A DNA stretch of 64,000 nucleotides from Bidens hawaiensis (lineage: Eukaryota > Streptophyta > Magnoliopsida > Asterales > Asteraceae): contig JAIQDT010001944.1 of assembly GCA_021521415.1 (NCBI GenBank), forward strand, positions 186,001 to 250,000, in the 5' to 3' direction. The notes beneath the pieces were generated by a model, which saw only the letters and a program-made list of their open reading frames with translations, was not told where the DNA came from and ran no database searches. The first letter of the stretch is position 1; every line of letters starts with the position of its first letter. The translations under genes and the position numbers were made by a program. This document shows, one piece after another, positions 23,191 through 34,363 of the stretch.

Positions 23191-23945
23191 GATACTTAGC
23201 ATCACACGTAATGTTATGTGATATGATTTCATGGCATGGCATGTAAATGTCATATATGCTCAATATGTTATGTTGTTTTAAGCTATAATATTATATTTCA
23301 TTATAGCATATCATCTCATCACATCCCATTATAATGTCATATTATAAATGAGTCAATTAGTCAAATTAATGTAACCATCGATGACGGGTGGAACACAAAA
23401 ATAATATTTTATTTTTCAAACTTTTGTAATTCAGATTCTAAACGAGTTGACATGTCAATCATTTTGTTTTTAATACAACCGAAACATATGTAATTAGTTA
23501 AACATGTCAACCTAAACACATAATGGTAAACTAACCAACCCCAAAATATGATTATCTTTTTGTTGTGATCAAGATGGTGCCACAATACATGGTAATAGTT
23601 TCAAAAACAAACAAACTTTAAAAAAAAATATTAAACATAAGATGCAAAAGGCTACAAGCCGACTCGTTTAAAAGTATTCAAACGTAAAATACAATTCGAT
23701 TTCAATAAAATTTATATTGGACAGTACAACCAAGGTCACGTAATTCAACCATAATCGCCACTGTGGAATTTTCCCAACAATTAGCCATTGTCGTGGACCA
23801 CACCAGAGCGATGATGTGTTCAACCCATGGCTTTTGGTCACATCATCCACACGCCAACGCCAACTTCTCCCACACTATAGGACCTAAGTGATACATCTTC
23901 TCGATCTCTCTATTTTTCTATATATGTGTAGGGAATATCTGTATT

Positions 23946-25040
23946 CAGTGGTGGATCTAGACATAAATATCAGGTGTAACGTTCAATTTTTTTATTAGCG
24001 CAATTCATAAAATGTAAACAAACCAAAGTAGAAACACGATAATAAATATAATTAAACACATGAGTGTAAATTTCTCTTCTTCGGTTTTTGAAAGCTTGAA
24101 ATTGAGCCATTACACCTGCTTTTTTTATTTTATCAGGCGTTTATTTTTCGACTGCACAAATTAGAAAAATGTTCAAATACTCATAACCTATTTGTTTGCG
24201 CAAACCCGCATTGATAAGCTTCATTTAAAAAAAAACATATTTCAACAGTTGCGGTTGCAATCGGTAAAACCAGCACTAGCGTCAATATTCGATAAATCAA
24301 GGGAAAAGTGGTGTGCTTTCCGGTTTTCACCGCTACATGAACACGATCACACATTCCATTCAATCTTGCAAATGTATCATCTTCCTTTAAAATGTGATAA
24401 AAGGTCGTACAATCACCTAAAATACACCATCTTTTCATTACTAAAATCATTCGGATTCATCTCCGAAAAGATCGATATCTTAGATATAACAAACTTGGAA
24501 AACGAATCTCATACATTTAAACCAGACTATTTTCTAACAAACTAGTTGATACCTTAGTGAATCTATATCCAAGTTCTTGAATTTGCATATCCAAAACCGT
24601 ACTAAAAGCTTCAACCTCAAAATGATAATTTTGTTAAGCGCGTTTCCGCTTGATGTTTCTTGTTCAAACAAAAGAAAAAGTGGTTAATGGCTTTATTTGT
24701 TTTGGGCTATAATCTTTGTTTAGCCTTTATTTTATTTGAACTTTTAAAAAATGATGATTATGTTGAGCATATTTCTGTTTAATGTCTCTCGTTCAAATAA
24801 AGGAAGAAGAAGAAAAAAGTTAATGGTTTTTATTTTGCTTGGGGATATCAATTTTGTTTGGGCTTTATTTGATTTGAACTTTTAAAATGGTTGGGTTGTA
24901 AACAAATAGGGTTAACGTGATATTTTTTTCAAGGTTAACGATATACAAAAACCGACCCAAAATGAACACAATTTACACTGTCGATGAAAAGTTGAGGGGT
25001 AGCGCAGGCTATCTCTAGTTATACTGTAAATCCGCCACTA
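23946..25040. mobile_element. Non-autonomous hAT element, 1095 bp, in unit 4
   Basis: Begins CAGTGGTGGATCTAG and ends AATCCGCCACTA, imperfect inverted repeats related to the 147-bp MITE. Flanked by 8-bp repeats TCTGTATT (23938-23945) and TTTGTATT (25041-25048), one mismatch. Units 1-3 give the site without this insert (AATATTTGTATTAAGCAT). No transposase seen. An internal tandem duplication of about 130 bp lies at about 24619-24890. Confidence 0.85.
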
Positions 25041-25519
25041 TTTGTATTAAGCATAATAAGTGATATATATTATAGATGCACCGTTGATTGTGAGACTGCG
25101 TCTTACAATTTGCGACAATGCGTATAGGCTATGTAATTACAATGGCACGCCTAACTTAACAAAGATGCATCCATGATGATTAGCACAAATAACTTGTGCG
25201 GTTATAATGATGCGTCTAGAATAGGATGAACAAATGTTATGGGTACCGGTACCAAGTTTTAAGAAAATAAAGATCATAAAATTCAGGATCAGTGCTGGTC
25301 GATACTGACAGTGTTGTAAAAATCTTGATTGGGCGCCGATTAATCCCCGACTTGTCTCCGATTAATGCTTATTTGACGAAAATCGATCAAATGGAAACTT
25401 TATATATTAATTTTGATTTATATATGTATATTGGACAAAATTTATGTTAATGCTTATTAAAGCAAAACTCCATATTTTTTGTGGGTTTTCTATGTAAGGT
25501 TATACGGCTAACAACACCG

Positions 25520-25935
25520 TATTCTTAAATGAACGAACCGAACACATATTTTGTGTTCATGTTCTTTTATTTAAAAAATGAACATGCTCATGTTTGTTTG
25601 TTTAAATCTAAACGAACATAACTGAACAAGGATAAACAAACATAAATGAGCATATATGAACAAATGTAAATGAACACAAACAAACATGAACGAACATATA
25701 TAAATACACTTAAATGAACACAAATGAACGAATATAAAACCATCAAGTATAAAACTCTTCCGTCAATGTTTAATTATTTGCTATTAATATGTAAAAGGAC
25801 ATAAACACACATAAATAAACAGACATAAATGAACATAAATAAACAAAAGATAAATGAACGAACGAAATATGTGCTCATGTTCGTTTGTTTAGTTAAACGA
25901 ACTTAATTTGTTTATTAAATAAACTTCTTACCAAA
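25520..25935. repeat. AAATGAACG short-motif array, second copy
   Basis: Diverged counterpart of 20395-20835, ending at the Tat element insertion point. Confidence 0.5.
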
Positions 25936-25940
25936 CAATT

Positions 25941-26519
25941 TGTTGGGAGCAGATTTTTTATCTTCAGGATTGATCATGATTTAAGGATTTCGACCTATCC
26001 TACCGATGCAAATATTCTGAGGATTATATTTGACTAATTCAATTGTCCTTTATCATTTTTGTTTGTTTTGCAGATAAGACCACGTGTTTAATGTGATTAT
26101 AAGAACGTGGGTTTGTAATGGCTTCGTCAACTCGAACGTGGGCAACAACGGATCATGGGAGACTTAGTCTAGGGTTTATTCCAGATTTCTCGAAATTTCA
26201 GTTGTACTCTTTGGTTTATTTAAACGAGCTGATATGATCTGTTAGAACACACTTCACTTACTTAGCTATCAACACTCATTGTAACACTTAGTATACGATC
26301 GATTATCAGCTCCACCACTTGTAATCACCTTTTTTGTTATTAATAAATAGACGGTGATAGTTTTCACCGTCCGGGGGTTTTTTGTGCCGGAGATCCTCAC
26401 GATCAAGGGTTTTTTTCCCTCGAAATCAAATCATTGTGTTCACTCTATTCTTGATCAAGCACTCTACATCACATACGAATTTGATCACAAAATTACTTTG
26501 TTAATTTTTGACCGAAACA
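25941..26519 (+). repeat. 5' LTR of the Tat-like element
   Basis: 579 bp, begins TGTTGGGAGCAG and ends GACCGAAACA. About 17 differences from the 3' LTR counted by eye. Confidence 0.9.
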
Positions 26520-26522
26520 ATT

Positions 26523-26540
26523 TGGCGCCCACCGTGGGGC
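26523..26540 (+). other. Primer-binding site
   Basis: TGGCGCCCACCGTGGGGC, three bases after the LTR. It has the TGG start expected for pairing with a tRNA 3' end. I do not assign the tRNA species firmly. Confidence 0.75.
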
Positions 26541-26653
26541 AAACGGTGCTTTGATCATTATTAACCCTTAGACTAAACCCCACTTTCAACATCCACAACA
26601 TATCTTCCCAACCGAAGAATGTTTCCTCTTCTGCCGTAGCTTCAGAATCCTCT

Positions 26654-28764
26654 GTGAGGCCTTCTATGCCTCCTCCTCCTGCTGGTGGTATCCCGAAGAA
26701 ACCTGACAACACTCAGAAGAAACCTGCTACTCCAGTGTTTTCAGGATCAAGACCGTCTCCCCAGGATCCCATTATGGTATCCAACAACGACCTTCTGTCT
26801 ATGTATAGACGGTTACAGGAACAAATGGATCGCCAGAACAAGACCAACCAGATGCTTGTGAAGGAACTAGAAGATTTCAGGAAAGCCAAAAATCCGGTGG
26901 AAGAATTCACACCACTGATCCCGAGATCTCTGGATTTAACTCCTCCAGGATCTTCAGGATTGGTGCGTCCGGAGTCGACCATGGCGTAAAACCCTGGATC
27001 CTCATCTTTCCAGCACTCAGGGTCTACAGGATTTCACTCATCTGGATCCAAAGGATACTTGCATGCATCCACTGTTGGTCCTTTTCAACATGCAAGATCC
27101 TTAGGATTGTTTTAACAGTCCGGGTCCTCAGGATTGTTCCATCAGGCAGGATCCTCAGGTCCTTATCAGCAAGCGGTATCCTCAGGATATCAGCAACAAG
27201 CAAGATCCTCAAGATTGTTTCAACAGTCCGGGTCCTCAAGATTGTTCCGTTAGACAGGATCCTCAGGTCCTTATCAGCAGGCGGTATCCTCAGGATATTA
27301 GCAACAAACAGGATCCTCAGGAGTATAGTCATCAGGATTCTCTAATCCTCAGCAACCATTTGCTCAGACTCAACAGTTAGTAGGATCCTCTGAGGTGCAC
27401 TAGGGAGACTTTATCCCGATGCAGGCTAATCCTTCTACCACTCCATTTGCTACTCTGGGAAATACTATGTTTGGGAATGCAAGCTACAACACCCAGACTG
27501 TTCCTCAGAATATTAATCAGGGTAACACTTTCGATACAATTCCCTTTAATGCTAATCAAGGATTTTTGCAGGATGCAGGCATAAGTTCAAGTTTAGCACG
27601 GGAATTACAGAAGCTTAAGGACATGATCTCAAATGTTCCTGGCGTAATCCGTCCCATAGCTGAAGTTCCCACTGACAGTCACAGAATATCCTGATTTGTA
27701 CCATCAATTGGTGACGTACAGATCCCAAAACGGTTTCAAACCCCAAATATGAAACTATATGATGGTTCAACGGATCCTAAGGAACACGTTGCACAATATA
27801 GAGAGCGTATGGAGATCAACCCAATCCCTATGGAAATCAAGGAAGCATGTCTCTGCAAAGGATTTGGGTCTACTTTGACTGGAGCAGCCATGAAATGGCT
27901 ACTGTGTATCCCTCCTAACACCATCACCTCCTTTTTCTTATTTAGTTAACTTGTTTAATAACCAGTCTTCTTGCAGTAGAACATTTGAGAAGATGACATG
28001 TGATTTTCATAGGGTTACCCAGAATCCTGGGGAATCCTTGAGAGATTTTATTACCAGGTTAGCAAGGAGTCATTGGAGATTCCAAATCTAAATCTTGCTT
28101 CGGCAGTGGAAGCTCTTAAGTTGGGGTTAGAGAAAGCCTTCTCTTTCTATGATGATCTTGTTATAACTCCATGCAGGTCTCTAGATGAAGCAAGAAGCAG
28201 AGCTCTGAGGTTTATCAGGCTAGAAGACGATATGAAAAACTTTAAAAGGATCGATATCCCAAAGTATGATCAGACAAACAGGAAAGCCGAATCATCGGGA
28301 AAATCATATCGATCAAAACCTTACTATAAGCTGATAACCCCAGGATTAATGTAGTAGATGATGAAGTTGATGAAGAATATCCTAAAATCTCTGAATATTG
28401 TTATTCTGTTGATATTGGTGGATTAATGTGTGCCATGCAGGACTTAGGTGAAAAAGCCAGGTGGCTAAAGAAAACGGAGAAACAAGGAACCTGGAAAGAC
28501 AAGTCAAAATGGTGTGCCTTCCATGAGGATTTCGGGCACTTGACTGAGGATTGCATTGCACTCAGAAGGGAGATTAGCTATCTTCTCAGCAAGGGCCACT
28601 TGAAAGAGCTGCTTGGCCGGAAGAAGAGAAAAGAACAAGATCCTGAAAAAGTTCCTGAGAAGGCAACTCCTCCACCAACAGATGCAAAAACAATCTTGTT
28701 CATATCCGGAGGATCTGACATCTGCGGAACCTATTATTCTGCTGCAAAGAGATATGCTGATTAA
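26654..28764 (+). pseudogene. gag region of the Tat-like element
   Basis: Several broken frames: a proline-rich N-terminus with a short coil (26654-26989), a Q/G/S-rich repeat zone with stops, capsid-type segments (27749-28354) and a C-terminal part with CAFHEDFGHLTEDCIALRRE (about 28510-28570), which resembles the zinc-binding motif of Tat gag. Stops and frame changes separate the pieces. Confidence 0.7.
27093..27310 (+). repeat. 108-bp in-frame tandem duplication in gag
   Basis: Two units starting at about 27105 and 27213 (GATTGTTTTAACAGTCC / GATTGTTTCAACAGTCC). 108 is a multiple of three, so it would add 36 residues without a frameshift. The units encode Q/S/G-rich sequence around repeated CCTCAGGAT. 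Confidence 0.7.
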
Positions 28765-28776
28765 AGGAAATTAGAA

Positions 28777-29250
28777 GTGGTTGACAGACCAACAAAGACA
28801 TCCATTCTCACTCAAGAAAAGACCATATCCTTTGATGAAAGTGATAGACTCAATATTCAAGATCCTCATCATGATAGTTTGGTAATAACATTATATGCAG
28901 CTAACCATTATGTGCGCATGATTCTCATTGATGGTGGAAGCTCTGTCAACATTATTCAACTAGATGTGCTAAAAAAGATGAATATTGCTGAAGATGAGAA
29001 TATTCCCAGTTCCTCAGTATTAGTTGGATTCAGTGGAGAGACTAAGAACACTATTGGGGATATCAAGCTCCCAGTATATGTTGAAGGGGTAAACAAAATG
29101 CAAAAATTTTGTGTTATTGACTGTTTATCTTGTTGCAATATTATATTAGGCAGGCCCTGGATACACGACATGGAAGCAGTCCCCTCCACTTATCACCAAT
29201 GTGTAAAACTCCCAAGTCCGTGGGGACTTATCAAAATCATCAGTGATTAA
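28777..29250 (+). pseudogene. Aspartic protease region (Tat-like element)
   Basis: Contains MILIDGGSSVNII, the retroviral-type protease motif in its Tat form (DGGSS in place of DTGSS), and the later IILGRPWIHDM block seen after the flap in this family. Open for 157 codons, but the neighbouring domains are in broken frames. Confidence 0.75.
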
Positions 29251-29340
29251 CAAGATGCAAAGAATCGCTACACCTCTTCTATGAAGTGTACTGCCAAATC
29301 CCAGAAGGCGTAGCAATTACAGAAGCCGACACGAGACGCA

Positions 29341-31140
29341 ATGGAGGCTAGGGAACAAGAAGTTAAAGAAGTACTTCTTTATCCCGAGGATCCTGAAGTC
29401 AAAGTGCTGATAGGAACGTGTATTCCTGAGGATATCGAGTCAAAGTTGCTCTACTTACTCAAATCAAGACTGTCAACATTTGCATGGAAGCATGAAGATA
29501 TGACAGGTATTTCCAAAGATATTATAACACATAAACTTGGAATTGATAACTCTTTCAGGCCAATCCATCAAAAGAGAAGAAAATTTGCACCTGAAAGAAA
29601 TATAATCATCCAAGAATAAGTTGAAAGACTGTTGAAGGCGAATATGATTAGGGAAGTTCAATATCCCCGATGGTTAGCAAATGTGGTGGTTGTACAGAAA
29701 AAGAATGGCAAATGTAGATTTCACAGACTTGAATAAGGCCTGCCCTAAGGATCCATTCCCTCTACCACACATAGATTCAATGGTAGACGCTACAGCTGGC
29801 CACGAAATGCTGACATTTACACTATGTTCCAGAGTCTCATTTAACGAGGGGAGGGGAGGGGAAGGAAATTAGGAGAGAAAAGAAAGGAGACGAAAAGCTT
29901 ATTTTTGTGTTCCCGAGTTTAATGAGAAGGAAAGGAAAATCAAGAAATCTACATATTTCATGTGTTCCCGAGTTGAGAGAAAAAGAAAAGAAAGTTGTAG
30001 TTTTACTATAATACCCTTTAAGTAAAACTAAAATAAAATAAGTTTTAAGGGTAATTTAGTAATTGAAAAGATTTTCTCTCCTAATCTCTCCAATTTGGGA
30101 GGATGAATATATGTTTAAATTTTCTATTATTTTCTAGTATTTTCCCTCCCCTCCCCTCCCGTTCTCTCCTTAAAAAATCTCTGGAACATGATATTTTAAC
30201 ATTTTGTCCTCCTTTCCTTCCCCTCCCCTCATTAAATGAGACTCGAGAACACACCGTTATGGATGCATCCTCAGGATTTTAGCAAATCCAAATGGAGCCT
30301 TCAGATCAAGAAGATACAGCCTTCATGACTCCCACAGGTATTTATTGTTATATTTCTATGCCCTTTGGACTTATAAATGCAGGTGCAACCTATCAGAGGT
30401 TAGTTAACATGATGTTCAAAGAGCAACTGGGGGACACGATGGATGTTTATATTGATGATATGGTGGTGAAGTTCAAGAAAGCTAAGGATCACCAACAGGA
30501 TCTCAAGACTGCATTTGATATCCTCGACAAATATAACATGAAGCTAAATCCTGCAAAGTGCCATTTCGGAGTGAAGGCTGGCAAATTCTTGGGATGCATG
30601 GTCACCAAAAGGGGGATAGAGGCGAGTCCAGAGCAGATTCAAGCTATCCTAAATCCGAAATCCCCAGTATCAGTCAAGGATGTTCAAAGGCTAACTGGCA
30701 GGATAACGGCACTCAACAGAATCATATCCAAATCCTCAGAAAAGTGCAAAGAATTTTATGATATCCTGAGGAAAAACAAGAAGTTCGAATGGACTAGTAA
30801 GCATGAGGAAGCTTTAATATCCTTAAAAGCTTATCTTTCTTCTGCTCATCTACTGGTAAAATCCGAAGAAGGTGAACCTCTATCTCTATATCTAGCTGTA
30901 TCAAATAATGCTGTAAGTGCAGTTTTAGCCAAGGATCTCGAATGTCAACAACATCCCATCTATTATGTAAGTAAAAGTCTCTTGGATGCTGAGACCAGGT
31001 ATTCGTATCTTGAGAAATTAATTTTAGCACTTATTATGGCATCTACTAAACTTAGACACTATTTTGAAACTCACCCTATTTGTGTTAAAACTAATTACCC
31101 TATCAAGTCTGTTTTGAGAGAAACCAGAAATGTCAGGTAG
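29341..31140 (+). pseudogene. Reverse transcriptase and first RNase H, interrupted by a MITE
   Basis: N-terminal RT segments at 29341-29872 include FAWKHEDMTGI and DLNKACPKDPFPLPHID. A MITE lies at 29820-30256. RT resumes with FMTPTGIYCYISMPFGLINA and the active-site box YIDDMVV, followed by the connection and RNase H-like region to 31140. There are further stops: one at about 29617-29619 and a TAG just before the 30292 segment. Confidence 0.85.
29820..30256. mobile_element. Tourist-like (PIF/Harbinger) MITE inside RT, 437 bp
   Basis: Flanked by TTA on both sides (29817-29819 and 30257-30259). Terminal inverted repeats: CACTATGTTCCAGAGTCTCA on the left, and CGGTGTGTTCTCGAGTCTCA on the reverse strand of the right end, continuing into AACGAGGGGAGGGG / AATGAGGGGAGGGG. 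A 3-bp TTA duplication and a TGTTC-type end fit the Tourist group. The interior is purine-rich on one side and pyrimidine-rich on the other and could form a long hairpin. Confidence 0.8.
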
Positions 31141-31624
31141 AATGGAAAAATGGGCTGTAAAGCTAAGTGCATATGATATAGCATATGAACCTAGGACTAC
31201 CATCACATCCCAGGCATTAGCAAACTTTGTGGCTGATTTCACCAGGGAACTTAAAGAAGAGGCAGACTTGGAAGTCCAACAACTTGAAGAAACCAAAGAT
31301 AAATGGACTCTATACACTGATGGTGCTTCAAACATTAGAGGAACAGGTCTCGGGATCCTGCTGAAATCGCAACAAGGGGACATTATACCTCAATCCATAT
31401 CCTGCGGATTTCAAGCCACAAATAATGAGGCAGAATATGAAGCTTTGATAGCAGGATTACAACTAGCAATCGACAAAAAAATTAGGTTTATTCAAGTACA
31501 TGTTGATTCATTATTATTAGCTAATCATTTTAATGGTTCATATACTGTTAGAGGAGAAAAATTGATTAAATATTTAGAGGTAATCAAAAAACTAGCAAAG
31601 TGTTTCGAAATGTTTGATATTTAA
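31130..31624 (+). pseudogene. Additional RNase H domain (Tat-like element)
   Basis: YTDGASNIRGTGLGILL at the catalytic start, NNEAEYEALIAGLQLA and VHVDSLLLANH follow, giving the D-E-D set of RNase H. A second RNase H after the RT-linked one is typical of Tat elements. The frame ends in a stop before the integrase. Confidence 0.75.
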
Positions 31625-31963
31625 CAGGTACCTAGAGAAGAGAATGTTGAAGCAGATGCCCTAGCGTATTTAGGTTCATCCTTCAGGATGCCGGAAGGTG
31701 TCAAGATTCCTATCATACATATCCTGAACCCAGCAATAGGAGAGCAAGGTGTCAAGGAAATATCAGACGATGACGAAGATATGGGAGTCAAGAATCCTGA
31801 GGATAATGAAAATTCTTGGATTATCCCGATCAGGAGATATATTTAGGATGGAATTATCCCCAAGGATGAAAACCCAAGAGCTTTTCGCACAAACGTAATC
31901 CCATATACTATAATGAATGATATATTATATAGGAAATCTCTTGCAGGACCATAACTTAGGTGC

Positions 31964-33049
31964 TTGGAGAAGGCAGAAGCTCAAGAAGTTCTTCAGGATA
32001 TCCATGAAGGAGATTGTGGGAATCACACTGGAGGTAGAGCACTATTCTCCAAAATCCTGAGGATAGGATACTTTTGGCCAACGATGAAGAGAGATGCTAT
32101 TAATTATTCTCAGAAATGTGATGCATGCCAAAGACATAGCAACATTTTGCACCAGCCAGCAGAACCCTTGTATCCTATTATATCCCAATGGCCTTTCATG
32201 AAGTGGGGAATGGATATTGTCGAAAAGCTACCCAGAGATCCAGGAGGAAAAGTCTTTATGCTGGCTATGACAGATTATTTCTTGAAGTGGATTGAAGCGG
32301 AGGCTTTTGTTCAAGTCAGTGAGAAAGAAGTTATCTCATTCATCAAGTGCAATATCCTGACAAGATTTGGAGTCCCAGCAGAGATAGTGTGTGACAATGG
32401 CTCACAATTCATTAGCAAGAGAACAACTAACTTCTGTGCCAATTGGGGAATCAAGATGATCACCTCAACACCTGTCCATCCTCAGGCTAATGGTCAGGCC
32501 GAGTCAAGCAACAAAATCATTATCAATAACCTGAAGAAAAAGTTGGGGTCTAAGAAAGGAAAGTGGGCCGAGGAACTACCTTTTGTTCTTTGGGCGGATA
32601 GGACCACTTCAAAGAATGCTACTGGTTAGACTCCTTTCTCATTGGTATTTGGAGCTGAAGCAGTTATCCCTACAGAGATGGTTATCCCTACAGCTAGAAT
32701 CAGTCATCAGAATCCCAAAGATAATACTCAAAGTCTAATTGAAGATCTAGATGCAGTAGAAGAACTCAGGGATTTAGCGAAGATCAGAATGGCCTCTTAT
32801 CAGCAAAAGATAGCAAAGTCCTACAACAAGAATATCAGGGTTCGTAGATTTCAAGAAGGGGATTTAGTTCTTCGAAAAGCTTTTCAGAATACTACAAATC
32901 CTGCGGATGGAAAGCTTGCACCAAAGTGGGAAGGTCTTTACTTGATTGAGTCAGAAGCAGAAAAGGGGGCATACAGATTGTCTACTTTGGATGGTGACTT
33001 ATTACTAAGGGCTTGGAACGTTATCCACCTTAAAAATTATTTTATGTAA
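31964..33049 (+). pseudogene. Integrase (Tat-like element)
   Basis: Zinc-binding HHCC region (RIGYFWPTMKRDA to CDACQRHSN), then the catalytic core with D in MTDYF, D in VCDNGSQF and E in NGQAESSNK. A stop at about 32628 separates a C-terminal segment (32642-33049) ending in LRAWNVIHLKNYF, the usual end of Tat integrase. Confidence 0.85.
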
Positions 33050-33279
33050 GACTTCTATCCCGAGGATAATTGCTATCCTGAGAAATTTAACAGTGATATT
33101 AAACAACTAAGGTATGTATTCGAATTTATATTTTTATTCATTTTCAATATTATTATTCTTTTATCATGATACTGACTTAAGCATCGGAGGGGTGTTAGTA
33201 AGGCTAACACCCACCCCTCACCTAGGTTTGACTGTTTTGTAGCCTGAAGATATATGGTATTCCCACATGGAATGAAGTT

Positions 33280-33790
33280 AATAAGGGCCTTGTCGCCAGT
33301 TTATTCCTAAGGTTTAAGGGGTTTTCACCTATTCTAAGGGCCTTGTCGCTAGTTTCTTCAGGCCTTGCCGTCAGTTGAGGTATTATTCGATGCCTTCTAA
33401 GGTTTAAGGGGTTTTCACCTCTTCTTAAGATCGCCTGTAGCGCATGTTTATTCAGCCTCAGTTCGAGAGGCGGGGCGGGGGCCAGCACATGAAATATAGT
33501 GACTTATTACCTTGCTATTCTCAGCTATTGGTTTGAATCTTGAGTTAATGGTAGAGGTACCATCCCTAAGGATTAAGGAGTTTTCACCTCTTCTAAGGGC
33601 CTTGTCGCCAGTTTATTCCTAAGGTTTAAGGGGTTTTCACCTCTCCTAAGGGCCTTGTCGCCAGTTTGCTCCTAAGGTTGAAGGGGTTTTCACCTATTCT
33701 AAGGCCTTGTCGCCAATATATATAGGCCTTGTCACCAGTTTATTTAGGCCTTTTCGCTAGTTATTTGGGCCTAGTCGCCAGAATTTCTAA
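33280..33790 (+). repeat. Tandem repeats downstream of integrase
   Basis: Repeats of about 52-58 bp built from CCTAAGGTTTAAGGGG, TTTTCACCTCTTCTAAGGG and CCTTGTCGCCAGTTTATT, about five times with decaying copies at the right end. Variable tandem repeats in the 3' untranslated part are a known habit of Tat-lineage elements. Confidence 0.8.
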
Positions 33791-34363
33791 ATTTATTTTC
33801 AGGATAATGTTAACATTGCAGGTCTATCAGTATATCCTTAAAATCGAAGGAACATCCTGAAAAACGATCTTATTACAAGGATGAAATGGTCAAGACATTA
33901 TCAGAGTTAGTTGCTATATGATTCTGGTATGATTTCCTATTTGTGAATATTCTATATTACTTTTCTTATTTATAAGATGGATTTTATGACTTGGTGTTGG
34001 TTTATTAAATTAAACCTAAACTGTTATTAAAGAATTTTATTCTTAATAAACTCATTTTTTTCTCTAAAGATTTAATAATAGAAACAGGGATAAAATACCA
34101 ACATAAGTCATAAAAAGTTGTTATACTAATATTTAACTGCAGGATAAGATGATTCAGGTTTCACTCAAAACAAGAGCCTATCCACCTGAACCATGTGATT
34201 GTTCAAAACATGAAATAAAACATAGTTTGGGCTTCATCCTGAACCAGGATCCCTCCACCCAAACCATTATCCTAGGCATATTATATTGTTCATACATAAC
34301 CAAAACTGAAATTGTTCAAACAAACCACTACCGGAAACACATCAAATAACCTGAAAACCAGGC

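Larger units (their letters stand above)
21503..25370 (+). repeat. Diverged unit 4 of the defensin-like array
   Basis: Homologous to units 1-3 from TAATAATAGTATATCGAATG to GATTAATGCTTATT, with many substitutions and indels. It lacks the 147-bp MITE, the (GAT)n retroposon and the 230-bp segment near 11380. It has its own 1.1-kb hAT insertion. Homology with the flank of unit 3 continues beyond 25370 (short-motif array, then a GST fragment) and is split by the Tat retrotransposon. Confidence 0.85.

Noticed and set aside
24181..24545. Coding frames inside the 1.1-kb hAT element
   Set aside because: Overlapping frames on both strands without transposase motifs (no BED finger or hAT dimerisation block).
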